DNA of 64,000 nucleotides from Hymenobacter psoromatis. Lineage in GTDB: Bacteria > Bacteroidota > Bacteroidia > Cytophagales > Hymenobacteraceae. The translations under genes were made by a program, and so were the position numbers. Where the stretch lies: contig NZ_JAIFAG010000001.1 in assembly GCF_020012125.1 (NCBI RefSeq), positions 310,001-374,000 of the forward strand, read 5' to 3'. Below, one piece after another: positions 9,415 to 18,355 of this stretch (its first letter is position 1; the number at the start of each line of letters is the position of its first letter). The notes under the pieces were generated by a model. That model was not told the DNA's origin and did not search any database. It saw nothing but the letters and a program-made list of their open reading frames with translations.

Positions 9415-10095
9415 TTATCCAAGAATCAGCATCGCGTCTGGGCACAGCTCCGCCCAATAATCCCGCTCGCTGGCCGGGGCTACCCCCGGAAAATCGCCCC
9501 ATCGGCCCTGCATATCGGCGATGAGCTGGCAGTGCAGGTGCGGCGGCCAGTCGCCGTTTTCGGGGTAGGGGCCGACGTGGGCAAATACCTGCCCGGCGGC
9601 CAGCGCCTGCCCGGCGGCCAGCCCCGGCAGGTCGGTGCGGGTGAGGTGGCCGTAGAGGCTAAAGAAGGTAACGCCTTCCAAATCATGCTGTAAGATGACG
9701 GTCGGGCCGTAGTCGCCGAAATTAGTATTATCGGCCAGGCTATGCACCACGGCGGGCAGCGGGGTAGCCACGGGCGTGCCGGCCGGCACCCACACGTCGA
9801 CGCCCAGGTGCAGCGAGCGCGGCGCGGTCACGTCGTCAAAGTGCGGGCTGCGGCGGTAGATGACGCGGTTTTCGAGATAGCCGCCGATGCCAATGGTGGC
9901 TTGCTGCTCGGTGAGCATATCGCGCACCAGCGCATCAAAAACGGCTGTGTCGCGCAGGCGCTCGGGGTGGCTGAGGCGCGGGTTGGCGGCGGTAAAATCG
10001 AGGCGAGCCACGCCGGGGCCGGCCAGTGAGCAGGAGGGTAGAATGGGGGCGAAAGTGGGCCGGTGCCGGGCCAGTAGGGGGGGTAGGGAAGCCAT
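9415..10095 (-). CDS. M23-type metallopeptidase domain protein
   Basis: A 226-residue protein with a LytM/M23 fold. Putative zinc ligands are His96 and Asp100 in HLGVD and the HLH pair (His186/188), plus His150 in SLYGHL. Unlike EnvC at 20869, all expected metal ligands are present, so it may cleave peptidoglycan or another peptide. No clear signal peptide is visible, which is odd for a cell-wall enzyme. This architecture (about 90 residues before M23) occurs in Bacteroidota proteins of unknown role, sometimes annotated as peptidoglycan DD-metallopeptidase family. Confidence 0.85.
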   Translation of the reverse strand: MASLPPLLARHRPTFAPILPSCSLAGPGVARLDFTAANPRLSHPERLRDTAVFDALVRDMLTEQQATIGIGGYLENRVIYRRSPHFDDVTAPRSLHLGVDVWVPAGTPVATPLPAVVHSLADNTNFGDYGPTVILQHDLEGVTFFSLYGHLTRTDLPGLAAGQALAAGQVFAHVGPYPENGDWPPHLHCQLIADMQGRWGDFPGVAPASERDYWAELCPDAMLILG

Positions 10096-10178
10096 CGGCG
10101 GGCGAAGCTAGGGCCGGCAGGCTAAAACCCTACCCCCCTCCAAACCGGTTACGTAAACTTCACCCGCCACGCCCGCCG

Positions 10179-10186
10179 TAAATTTG
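10179..10186 (+). promoter_or_regulatory. -7 promoter element of the reductase gene
   Basis: TAAATTTG matches TAnnTTTG and lies 22 bases before the reductase start in a divergent gap. Confidence 0.45.
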
Positions 10187-10208
10187 TCCGCTTACTTATC
10201 GTTGCCCT

Positions 10209-11306
10209 ATGTCGTCGTATCTGACGCTCACCGTCGTTGCCCTCACCCCGGAAACCCCGGATACCGTTACCATTCACTTGCAGCGGCCTGATGGCCAGAC
10301 TGTTCCCAGTCAGCCTGGCCAGTTTCTGACCCTGCTCGTGCCCTGCGGCACGGCTGGTGGCCGGCCCGAGCGCCGCGCCTACTCGCTCAGCAGCACCTCT
10401 GCCGATGCCCCCCGCCTGTCCGTGACCGTGAAGCGCGTGACGAACGGTCTGGTCAGTAATTATCTACTTGATAACGTGCGGGTAGGGCAGCAGTACGAAG
10501 CCCTACCCCCCCTCGGCAACTTTGTGGTGCAGCCCAGCCCCAAGGCGGCGCGCTCGCTGGTGCTTATCGGGGCCGGCTCGGGCATCACGCCGCTCATGAG
10601 TATGCTCAAGGCCGTGCTGGCCAAGGAGCCACAGAGCCACGTGCTGCTTATTTATGGCAACCGTAACGAGAACTCGGTTATTTTTAAAGACCAGCTGGCG
10701 CAGCTCGAAGCTAGCAGCTGGGGCCGCCTGCAAGTGGAGCACGTGTATAGCCAGCCGCTGCACCCTACTAGCCCGCACCAGCACACCGGCCGCCTCAACC
10801 GCACCACTATTTTGCGCGTGCTGGAGCAGCGTCACCAGTTTCCGGCCCCGCAGGCGGAGTACTACTTCTGCGGCCCCGAGGGCCTGATGGCCGAGGCCCA
10901 GGCCGCCCTGGAATTGCTGCAAGTGCCCGCCAGTCGCATCCGCCGCGAGAGCTTCGTGGCTGCCGCCGATGCGGCCGAGGCCGGCGACGCGCACGGTGAC
11001 TCGCTGGCTGGCCCCAACGACGGCCCCGTGACCGAGCGCACCGTTACCATTCAGTACGAAGGGAGCGAATACAAGCTGGTAGTGCCCGCCAAAACGACCA
11101 TTCTCGACGCGGCGCTGGACCAGGATATCGACCTGCCCTATTCGTGCCAAGCCGGCGTGTGCACGGCCTGCCGCGGCAAGTGCCTCAGCGGCAAGGTGCA
11201 CCTCGACGAGCGCGAGGGGCTGTCTGATGCCGAACTGGCTAAAGGCTATATTCTGACCTGCGTGGCCCACCCGCTGACGGCCGACGTGGTAATTGAAATT
11301 GGCTGA
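10209..11306 (+). CDS. Ferredoxin--NAD(P)H reductase-like protein with C-terminal [2Fe-2S] domain (PaaE-like)
   Basis: A 365-residue electron-transfer flavoprotein. Residues 1-105 form an FAD-binding barrel (RRAYSLSS). Residues 110-245 form an NAD(P) domain (LIGAGSGITPLMSML, YFCGPEG). Residues 270-365 form a plant-type ferredoxin with CQAGVCTACRGKC and a distal Cys in TCVAHP. This order is that of PaaE/HmpA-type oxygenase reductases. No oxygenase gene is adjacent, so the electron acceptor is unknown; in Bacteroidota such genes often stand alone. Confidence 0.92.
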   Translation: MSSYLTLTVVALTPETPDTVTIHLQRPDGQTVPSQPGQFLTLLVPCGTAGGRPERRAYSLSSTSADAPRLSVTVKRVTNGLVSNYLLDNVRVGQQYEALPPLGNFVVQPSPKAARSLVLIGAGSGITPLMSMLKAVLAKEPQSHVLLIYGNRNENSVIFKDQLAQLEASSWGRLQVEHVYSQPLHPTSPHQHTGRLNRTTILRVLEQRHQFPAPQAEYYFCGPEGLMAEAQAALELLQVPASRIRRESFVAAADAAEAGDAHGDSLAGPNDGPVTERTVTIQYEGSEYKLVVPAKTTILDAALDQDIDLPYSCQAGVCTACRGKCLSGKVHLDEREGLSDAELAKGYILTCVAHPLTADVVIEIG

Positions 11307-11323
11307 TAATCAGCGCTGATTAT
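11306..11323. promoter_or_regulatory. 18-bp perfect palindrome overlapping a stop codon
   Basis: ATAATCAGCGCTGATTAT is perfectly self-complementary and begins at the last base of the reductase TGA. It has the size of a dimeric regulator operator, and it lies about 80 bases before the M3 peptidase gene. It has no T tract, so it is not a classic terminator. Function is inferred only from symmetry. Confidence 0.4.
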
Positions 11324-11401
11324 AAGTAATAAAGCGCGGGTTAAATAACTTCCTAACAAATTATTCGGACTGCTTGTCTCTAGTTACGTAATTTGCTTAT
11401 T

Positions 11402-13150
11402 ATGGTGATTTCTGAGCTTGACATTCCAGCTGCTTCGCTGGCCACCGACACCGCCCGCCCGCCCCGCCACTACCTGCCCGAGGAATTTGAGGTGACCGAC
11501 TGGGCGGCGTTGGAGCCTTTTTTTCAGGAATTAGAGCACCGTGCTGTGGCTGATGCGGGTACGCTGGAACGCTGGCTGCTCGACCGCTCGGAGCTGGAAT
11601 CGGTGCTCAGCGAGGACCTGGCTTGGCGCTACATCCGCATGACCTGCGACACCCAGGACGAGGGCCGGGCCGAGGCGTTTCAGTTTTTTGTGCAGGAGGT
11701 AGAGCCCCGCATCGCGCCCTACGACCATGCCCTCAACGAAAAGCTGCTCGCCAGCCCCCACCTGCCCGCGCTGAGCCAGGCGCGCTACGGCGTATTTCTA
11801 CGCTCGGTGCGCCGGGCTTCGGAGATTTACCGGGAGGAAAATATTACCCTCAAAACCGAGATTTCGACCAAGCAGCAGCAGTACGCCGCCACCGCGGGAG
11901 CCATGACCGTGACCCTCGACGGCGAGGAGCTGACGCTGCCCCGCGCCGCCGACCGCCTCAAGAGCCTGAGCCGGCCGGTGCGCGAACAAGCCTGGCGCGC
12001 CATTCAGGACCGCCGCCTGCGCGATAGCCAGCCGCTGGACCACCTCTTTACCGAGCTAGTGGGCCTGCGCCACCAGGTGGCGCTGAACGCGGGCTTCGCT
12101 AACTTCCGCGACTACATGTTTGCCGCGCTGGGCCGCTTCGACTATACTACCGAAGACTGCTTTGACTTCCACGCGGCCATCGCGGCCACGGTGGTACCGC
12201 TCATCAGTGAGTTTGACGAGGCGCGCCGCCGCGACTTGCAGCTGCTAACGCTCCGGCCCTGGGACCTCGACGTGGACCCCAGCGGCCAGCCGCCGCTACA
12301 CCCGTTCCAGACCGGGGCCGAGCTGCTCGAAAAAACCGTGACCGTGTTTGAGCGCCTCGACCCTTTCCTGGGCGATTGCCTGCGCACGATGCGCCAAATG
12401 GGCCACCTCGACCTGGAAAGCCGCAAGGGCAAAGCCCCCGGCGGCTATAATTACCCGCTGGACGAAACCGGCGTGCCATTTATTTTTATGAATGCCACCT
12501 CGTCGTTGCGCGATGTGGTGACGATGGTGCACGAGGGCGGCCACGCCGTGCACTCGTTTCTCACCCGCCGCCTACCCCTCTCCGCTGACAAGCACCCGCC
12601 GAGCGAGGTGGCCGAGCTGGCTTCGATGAGCATGGAGCTGATGAGCATGGACCATTGGGACGTGTATTTTGAAGACCCCGCCAACCTGCGCCGGGCCAAG
12701 AAAACGCATCTTGAAGGCGTGCTCGAAACCTTCCCCTGGGTAGCCACCATCGATAAGTTTCAGCATTGGGTATACGAGCACCCGGCCCATACCGAAGCCG
12801 AGCGCCACCAGCGGTGGACCGAGATTTTTGCGGAGTTCAACCAGCGCAGCGTGAGCTGGAGTGGCCTGGAGCAGTTTCGCCCTACCCTCTGGCAAAAGCA
12901 GCTGCACCTCTACGAGGTGCCGTTTTACTATGTCGAGTACGCGATGGCGCAGCTCGGGGCCATCGCCGTGTGGCGCAATTTCCGGCAAGACCCCGCCGCC
13001 GCGCTGGCTGGCTACCAGCGGGCGCTGGCCCTGGGCTACACCGTGCCCATCGGTGAAGTGTACGCAGCCGCTGGTATTCGCTTCGACTTCAGCACCGAGT
13101 ACCTGCGGCAGTTAGCCGACTTTGTGCGCGAGGAAATGGCCAGCTTGTAG
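11402..13150 (+). CDS. M3 family oligoendopeptidase
   Basis: A 582-residue cytoplasmic zinc metallopeptidase. The catalytic HEGGHAVHSF motif (HExxH) lies near residue 375 and is followed by the third ligand in the PSEVAELASMSMELM segment. It degrades short peptides, as PepF/thimet-type enzymes do. The start is set at ATG 11402; a TTG three codons upstream is also open. The length is typical for the Bacteroidota branch. It is followed by a family-A hairpin and dut. Confidence 0.94.
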   Translation: MVISELDIPAASLATDTARPPRHYLPEEFEVTDWAALEPFFQELEHRAVADAGTLERWLLDRSELESVLSEDLAWRYIRMTCDTQDEGRAEAFQFFVQEVEPRIAPYDHALNEKLLASPHLPALSQARYGVFLRSVRRASEIYREENITLKTEISTKQQQYAATAGAMTVTLDGEELTLPRAADRLKSLSRPVREQAWRAIQDRRLRDSQPLDHLFTELVGLRHQVALNAGFANFRDYMFAALGRFDYTTEDCFDFHAAIAATVVPLISEFDEARRRDLQLLTLRPWDLDVDPSGQPPLHPFQTGAELLEKTVTVFERLDPFLGDCLRTMRQMGHLDLESRKGKAPGGYNYPLDETGVPFIFMNATSSLRDVVTMVHEGGHAVHSFLTRRLPLSADKHPPSEVAELASMSMELMSMDHWDVYFEDPANLRRAKKTHLEGVLETFPWVATIDKFQHWVYEHPAHTEAERHQRWTEIFAEFNQRSVSWSGLEQFRPTLWQKQLHLYEVPFYYVEYAMAQLGAIAVWRNFRQDPAAALAGYQRALALGYTVPIGEVYAAAGIRFDFSTEYLRQLADFVREEMASL

Positions 13151-13160
13151 TTTCAACAAA

Positions 13161-13204
13161 AGGTTATTGTCCTTGCCGCGCTGCGCTCGCAAGGACAATG
13201 ACCT
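13161..13204. repeat. Family-A hairpin repeat (short form)
   Basis: Arms of 16 bases (AGGTTATTGTCCTTGC and its complement with one mismatch) surround CGCGCTGCGCTC. The 28-base core is identical to the hairpin at 22424. It lies between the M3 peptidase and dut, both rightward. Confidence 0.88.
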
Positions 13205-13216
13205 TTATTACCACTT

Positions 13217-13654
13217 ATGCTCACCATTCCCGTTCTCAATTCCTCCCGGCACCCGCTGCCGGAATACCAAACTGCGCACGCCGCCGGCCTCGACTTGCGG
13301 GCCAATTTGCCGGGCGGCTCTGTGCAATTAGGGCCGCTGGAACGGGCGCTGGTTCCTACCGGCCTTAGCCTGGCCCTACCCCCCGGCTACGAGGCGCAGG
13401 TGCGCCCACGCAGCGGCTTGGCTTATAAGCACGGCATCGGCATCGTGAATAGTCCCGGTACCATCGATGCCGACTACCGGGGCGAGATTAGTGTGCTGCT
13501 AGTCAACCTTTCCAACGAGGAGTTTACCGTGCGCGACGGCGAGCGCATTGCCCAGCTGGTAGTGGCCCGTCACGAAACCATTGCGTGGCAGCCCGCCGAG
13601 ACCCTCACCGAAACCGCCCGCGGCACCGGCGGCTACGGAAGCACGGGCTTATAA
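13217..13654 (+). CDS. dut: Deoxyuridine 5'-triphosphate nucleotidohydrolase
   Basis: Dut splits dUTP to dUMP and pyrophosphate, keeping uracil out of DNA. The 145 residues show the five trimeric dUTPase motifs: [37 protein letters not shown] and the C-terminal [11 protein letters not shown] that closes over the nucleotide. In many Bacteroidota dut precedes a nucleotidyltransferase, a TPR protein, a DUF4292 protein and EnvC, and the same order appears here with inserted genes. Confidence 0.97.
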   Translation: MLTIPVLNSSRHPLPEYQTAHAAGLDLRANLPGGSVQLGPLERALVPTGLSLALPPGYEAQVRPRSGLAYKHGIGIVNSPGTIDADYRGEISVLLVNLSNEEFTVRDGERIAQLVVARHETIAWQPAETLTETARGTGGYGSTGL

Positions 13655-13658
13655 AGAG

Positions 13659-13735
13659 TAGTGATTAACGTTTAGTGATTAGTGTCGTTCAACGAGTAAG
13701 TAGCACAACCCTAATCCCTAAACGCTAATCTCTAG
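13659..13735. repeat. Degenerate 7-base tandem repeat forming an inverted pair
   Basis: Eleven 7-base units run from the end of dut to the end of the next, convergent gene. The left units resemble TAGTGAT and the right units resemble its mirror (TCCCTAA, ACGCTAA), so the two halves pair over about 22 bases with a few mismatches. It replaces a normal terminator at this convergent junction. Confidence 0.72.
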
Positions 13736-13736
13736 A

Positions 13737-14117
13737 TTAATGCGCTACCGTGCCGGCGGCGCGCTGGCGGGCGATAATTTGCAGATTGCCGCCGGCAGTG
13801 TTAAGCTTCTGGCTCAGCTCACGAATTTTGTCGCCGGTGCCTTCGAAGCTGTGGATAGGTAGGGCGGCGCGAGCGGTGAGGTCGGCCAGCTTTTGGAACG
13901 ATGCGCCCATTGCGCCGGGGTCGTTGCGCTGAATGTGGCCGTTGAGCAGGTCGAGTTCGGCGACAACGAGGCGCACGGCCGCGTTGTCGCTGCCACTTAG
14001 CAGCTCGTGCCAGTGGCTCACTTGCTGCTGGCCCGTGGCGGGGTCTTGCACAAAGCCGTTATTGACGGTGGCGTACAGGGCCTGAACGCTGGATTCGATT
14101 TCGGAGATAAAGTTCAT
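13737..14117 (-). CDS. Conserved hypothetical protein, helical
   Basis: A 126-residue protein starting MNFISEIESSVQ. No signal peptide or membrane segment is present, and the composition suggests a small helical bundle. ATG 14117 was chosen over a TTG at 14204, since the extra residues are Arg-rich and unlike the rest. No family was recognised. It lies in the position that interrupts the usual order dut to nucleotidyltransferase. Confidence 0.7.
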   Translation of the reverse strand: MNFISEIESSVQALYATVNNGFVQDPATGQQQVSHWHELLSGSDNAAVRLVVAELDLLNGHIQRNDPGAMGASFQKLADLTARAALPIHSFEGTGDKIRELSQKLNTAGGNLQIIARQRAAGTVAH

Positions 14118-14280
14118 GACGCAAAAGTAAGATGCCACTCCCCTAACGCGGTTGGCCGGCGGGCGGTTATGGCGCACGGCGCGTTTAAGCAGAAGCGGTA
14201 GCACCTTTGCGGCCGGGGGTAGGGGCAGAGTCGTCCCTACCCCCCGGCCTCCCTACAACGACCAGCTTCAGCTTGCTACA

Positions 14281-15255
14281 ATGAATCTTATTACCCTCGC
14301 TGACCTGCACCAGGCGCAGCAGCGGCTGCGCGGCCTGGCCCGGCGCACGCCCCTGCTGCCCTTCGACCTGCCCGAGCTGGGCGGCGAGCAGGTGTACCTG
14401 AAGCCTGAAAGCCTGCAACTCATCGGCTCGTTCAAGATTCGCGGGGCCGGCAACCGCCTCATGGCCCTCACCGCGGCCGAGCGGGCGCGCGGCGTGCTGG
14501 CCTACAGCAGCGGCAACCACGCGCAGGGCGTGGCCTTCGCGGCGCGGCAGCTGGGCCTGCGCGCCACCATCGTGATGCCCACCAACGCGCCACGGGTCAA
14601 AATTGACGCTACCCGCGCCCTAGGGGCCGAAGTGGTGCTCTACGACCCGGCCCACGAAAAGCGCGAGGCCGTGGCCGCTCGCCTGCTGGCCGGGGCCGCC
14701 GCGCCGCCCGTGCTGGTGCCGCCCTTCGACGATGCTTACGTGATAGCCGGCCAGGGCACCGTGGGCCTGGAAATATTCGAGGACCTGCCGGCCGTGGACT
14801 TGGTGCTGACGCCCGTGGGCGGCGGCGGCCTGCTGGGCGGGGTAGCCGCCGCCCTCAAGCTGCTGAAGCCCAGCGTGAAAATTATCGGCGTGGAGCCCGA
14901 GCTGGCCGCCGATGCCCAGGCATCGTGGCGCAGCGGCCGGGTAGTGGAGTGGCCCGCCGCCGACACCAACCGCACGCTGGCCGACGGCGTGCGTACCCTG
15001 GCCGTGAGCGAGCTGACGCTGGCTCACCTACGCCAGTACGCCGACGACATCGTGACCGTGAGCGAGGCCGAGCTGCGCGCCGCCGCCCGCCGCCTACTCC
15101 TGGAAGCCCGCCTGGTAGTGGAGCCTACCGCCGCCCTGCCGCTGGCCGCGCTGCTGCGCCACCGCGCTGCCCTACCCCCCAGCCAGCACACGGTACTCGT
15201 GCTCACGGGCGGCAACGCCGACCCGGCCACGCTGGCGGAGTTGTTAGCCACCTAA
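14281..15255 (+). CDS. Threonine/serine dehydratase (PLP, fold type II)
   Basis: A 324-residue PLP enzyme that deaminates threonine or serine to the 2-oxo acid, or racemises serine. The Schiff-base Lys is in SFKIRGAGN. The Asn of SSGNHAQG and the phosphate loop PVGGGGLLGG follow the family. It lacks the C-terminal ACT-like regulatory domain of biosynthetic IlvA, so it fits the catabolic/serine-racemase-like branch. ATG 14281 was chosen; a longer frame to 14152 is unlikely because it would overlap the divergent leader. Confidence 0.92.
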   Translation: MNLITLADLHQAQQRLRGLARRTPLLPFDLPELGGEQVYLKPESLQLIGSFKIRGAGNRLMALTAAERARGVLAYSSGNHAQGVAFAARQLGLRATIVMPTNAPRVKIDATRALGAEVVLYDPAHEKREAVAARLLAGAAAPPVLVPPFDDAYVIAGQGTVGLEIFEDLPAVDLVLTPVGGGGLLGGVAAALKLLKPSVKIIGVEPELAADAQASWRSGRVVEWPAADTNRTLADGVRTLAVSELTLAHLRQYADDIVTVSEAELRAAARRLLLEARLVVEPTAALPLAALLRHRAALPPSQHTVLVLTGGNADPATLAELLAT

Positions 15256-15395
15256 AAATTTAAGCCGGGGTAGGGATGGGGCGAAGTTCAATTGCATCTT
15301 TGCCCGACCAGACCAGCCAACCGATTCGGCCTAAAGAGAGTAAGACTACATTAAGTACTTTCTGAAAAGAAAACACCTTCCACCCAATTTCACAT

Positions 15396-16406
15396 ATGAA
15401 AATCATCGTCCCGATGGCGGGCATGGGTAAGCGGATGCGCCCGCATACGCTCACCGTACCCAAACCCCTGATTCCAATTGCCGGCAAACCCATTGTGCAG
15501 CGCCTGGTCGAAGACATTGTGCGCGTCTGCAACGAGCCGGTGGATGAGGTTGCCTTCATCATTGGCCGCTTCGGGGCCGCCGTGGAAAAAAGCCTGAAAG
15601 CCATCGCCGAATCGGTGGGGGCCAAGTGCAGCATCTACTACCAGGACGAGGCGCTGGGCACCGCCCACGCCATTTTGTGCGCCCAGGATTCGCTGCACGG
15701 CCCGCTGGTAGTGGCCTTCGCCGATACGCTATTTAAGGCTGATTTCAAGCTCGATAGCTCGGTGCCCGGTACTATTTGGGTGCAGAAAGTGGACGACCCC
15801 CGGCCCTTCGGCGTGGTGAAGCTCAACGAGCAGGGCCAGATTACGGAGTTCGTGGAGAAGCCCGAAACCTTCGTCTCGGACCTGGCCATTATTGGTATCT
15901 ATTACTTCCAGGATGGCGAATATTTGAAACGCGAGCTGCAATACCTGCTCGACAACGACATCAAAGACAAGGGCGAGTACCAGCTCACCAACGCCTTGGA
16001 AAACATGAAAAACAAGGGCACTGTCTTCGTGCCCGGCCAGGTCACGGAGTGGCTCGACTGCGGCAACAAGGATGCGACCGTGCATACCAACCAGCGCTAC
16101 CTCGAATACCTGAAGGAGCGTGGTGAAAAGCTGGTAGCCGACTCGGCCAAAATCACCAACTCGGTAATTATCGAGCCGGTCTACATTGGCGAAAACGCAG
16201 TGATTACTAATTCGGTAGTGGGCCCGCACGTGTCGCTGAGCGCCAAGGCGGTAGTCGAAGACTCGCGCCTGGCCAACTCCATCGTGCAAAGCGAGGCCAC
16301 CGTGCGCCACGCCAACGTGGCCAATTCCATGATTGGCAACAGCGCCAGCGTGACGGGCAAGCCCGCCGACCTGAGCGTGGGTGATTTTAATACCCTGCGC
16401 GTGTGA
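15396..16406 (+). CDS. Sugar-phosphate nucleotidyltransferase with left-handed beta-helix tail
   Basis: A 336-residue enzyme that makes NDP-sugars from sugar 1-phosphate and NTP for surface glycans. The N-terminal signature GMGKRMRPHTLTVPKPL holds the NTP-binding loop and the catalytic Lys. GKPIV and the FVEKP segment follow. The last 80 residues (NSVIIEPVYIGENAV and similar hexad turns) form a short left-handed helix. It resembles RmlA/GlmU-like proteins encoded next to the TPR and DUF4292 genes in Bacteroidota; the exact sugar is not decidable. Confidence 0.93.
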   Translation: MKIIVPMAGMGKRMRPHTLTVPKPLIPIAGKPIVQRLVEDIVRVCNEPVDEVAFIIGRFGAAVEKSLKAIAESVGAKCSIYYQDEALGTAHAILCAQDSLHGPLVVAFADTLFKADFKLDSSVPGTIWVQKVDDPRPFGVVKLNEQGQITEFVEKPETFVSDLAIIGIYYFQDGEYLKRELQYLLDNDIKDKGEYQLTNALENMKNKGTVFVPGQVTEWLDCGNKDATVHTNQRYLEYLKERGEKLVADSAKITNSVIIEPVYIGENAVITNSVVGPHVSLSAKAVVEDSRLANSIVQSEATVRHANVANSMIGNSASVTGKPADLSVGDFNTLRV

Positions 16407-16434
16407 TAAGTTGACGTGCTGGCGCGTTACTGAG

Positions 16435-16467
16435 CGGCGCGGCTCCCGGTGGGGGCCGCGCCGTTTT
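16435..16467 (+). terminator. Intrinsic terminator after the nucleotidyltransferase
   Basis: A 9-bp stem CGGCGCGGC/GCCGCGCCG with an 11-base loop is followed by TTTT. It separates the nucleotidyltransferase from the TPR gene. Confidence 0.75.
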
Positions 16468-16522
16468 CGTGCGGCGGCTCCGTACATTCGCGGGTAGAGT
16501 AGGTTGATTAGTTAGTGACGTT

Positions 16523-18355
16523 ATGCGATTTATACTTATGCGCTCATTTATTGGTAGTTTGCTAATGGTAGGGGCCCTGGCTGGGCCCGGCTGGGCGCAG
16601 GGCATTGAGCCGGGCATGGAGGGTAGGACGCCCCCCGAAGTGACCCCCGCCAAGCTCACGCGTAAGGAGCGGCGCGAGCTGGCCCAGCGCGTGGAAATCG
16701 AAGCTAAAAAGGTGGCCGCCCGCCCACCGCTTTCGCCCAAAGAGCGCGAGCTGAGCGAAGCGCTCTACACCGACGGTGTGAAGTATGTCATCTTGGAAGA
16801 CTACCCCAAGGCTCTGGAGCGGCTGCTGAAAGCCTACACCCTGATGCCCGACAACGCGGCCGTTAATTACAAGCTGGCCGAGGCTAACTTGCTGAGCGGT
16901 AACCTGCGCGATGCCACCGGCTACGCCGAGGCCGCCGTGAAGCTCGACGCGAAAAACCCGTATTACTATCTGCTGCTGGCCCAGACGCAGGCCAGCCAGA
17001 AGCAGTACGAGGCCGCCACCGCCACCTACGCCAGCCTGGTGCAGCAGGTGCCCAACTCGGGCTCCTACCTCTTCCAGCTTGCCGACCTGTACCTGGCCCA
17101 AAACAAGCTGCCCGAAGCCCTGGCGACCCTCGACAAAGCCCAGCAGCAGTTCGGCAGCCTCGACGAGATTGCCTTTAAAAAGCAGCAGATATACCTGCGC
17201 CAGAACAACCTGCCGTTGGCGCTTAAGGAGGGCGAAACCCTTATTGCGGCCAACCCCAGCGAGCCGCGCTTCGTGCTGGCCCAGGCCGAGATGTATGCCG
17301 CCAATAACCGCCTGTCCGATGCCATTCGGGTGGCCGAGCAGGCGTTGCACCTCGACCCCGGCAACCCCCAGGCCCGCCTGATACTGGCCGACGTGTATCG
17401 CCAGCAAAACCAGCCCGCTGAGGTAGAAAAGCAGCTGCGCCTGGCCTTCGACAGCCCGGCGCTCGACGTGGACCAGGAGGTGCGTATTCTGGTGGGCTAC
17501 CTCAAGCAGCTGCCCGACCCCAAAATCGCGCCTCTCGCCCACGACCTGGCCATTGCGACCATCCGCAACCATCCCCGCGAGGCCAAGGCCTACAACGTGG
17601 CCGCCGACGTGCAACTGCAAACCGGCCACAAAAAGGAAGCCCGCAACACCTACCTCAAAGCCCTGCAATTTGATAAGTCGAAGTTTCAAACCTGGCAGCA
17701 GGTGGTGCTACTCGATGCCGAGCTGAGCCAGACCGACTCGCTGCTCGTGCACAGCGACCGGGCCCTCGAATTATTTCCCAACCAGGCCCCGCTGTGGTTT
17801 TACAATGGGGTAGGGCGCCTGCTCAACAAGCAGCCCCAGCAGGCCGTGCAGGCCCTGGAGCACGGCCGCCGCCTGGCCGCCGGCAACCTGGAGCAGCAAA
17901 GCCAGTTCGACGCGCAGCTCGGCGATGCCTACCAGGAATTGAAAGAGTATGCCAAGTCGGATGCCGCCTACGACGCGGCCCTCACCGCTGACCCCAACAA
18001 CTACGGCGTGCTCAATAACTACAGCTACTACCTGAGCCTACGGGGCGAAAAGCTCGACAAGGCTAAGGAGATGGCGGGCCGCACGGTGGCTAAATTTCCC
18101 GACAACGATACCTACCTCGATACCTACGCCTGGGTGCTCTACAAGCAGAAAGACTACGCCGGCGCGCGCCCAAGTCTGGAAAAAGCTGCCAAGACCAGCA
18201 AGGACGCAAGTATCCTGGAGCACTATGGCGACGTACTGTGGCAGCTCGGCGACCACGCCGGGGCCGTAGCGGCCTGGCAGCGGGCCCGCAAAGCCGGGGC
18301 CGGGGCCTCGCCGCTGCTCGACCGCAAACTCAAAGACCAAAAATTGTATGAATAA
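16523..18355 (+). CDS. Exported tetratricopeptide-repeat protein
   Basis: A 610-residue protein with a signal peptide (MRSFIGSLLMVGALAGPGWAQ, cleaved after AQ). About a dozen TPR-like helical pairs follow from residue 75 onward (for example YPKALERLLKAYTLMPDN, NNRLSDAIRVAEQALHLDP). TPR arrays scaffold protein complexes, here in the periplasm or at the outer membrane. ATG 16523 and ATG 16538 are both possible. It overlaps the DUF4292 gene by 8 bases, so the two are almost surely co-translated; the pair is conserved in Bacteroidota and may act in envelope biogenesis. Confidence 0.93.
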   Translation: MRFILMRSFIGSLLMVGALAGPGWAQGIEPGMEGRTPPEVTPAKLTRKERRELAQRVEIEAKKVAARPPLSPKERELSEALYTDGVKYVILEDYPKALERLLKAYTLMPDNAAVNYKLAEANLLSGNLRDATGYAEAAVKLDAKNPYYYLLLAQTQASQKQYEAATATYASLVQQVPNSGSYLFQLADLYLAQNKLPEALATLDKAQQQFGSLDEIAFKKQQIYLRQNNLPLALKEGETLIAANPSEPRFVLAQAEMYAANNRLSDAIRVAEQALHLDPGNPQARLILADVYRQQNQPAEVEKQLRLAFDSPALDVDQEVRILVGYLKQLPDPKIAPLAHDLAIATIRNHPREAKAYNVAADVQLQTGHKKEARNTYLKALQFDKSKFQTWQQVVLLDAELSQTDSLLVHSDRALELFPNQAPLWFYNGVGRLLNKQPQQAVQALEHGRRLAAGNLEQQSQFDAQLGDAYQELKEYAKSDAAYDAALTADPNNYGVLNNYSYYLSLRGEKLDKAKEMAGRTVAKFPDNDTYLDTYAWVLYKQKDYAGARPSLEKAAKTSKDASILEHYGDVLWQLGDHAGAVAAWQRARKAGAGASPLLDRKLKDQKLYE

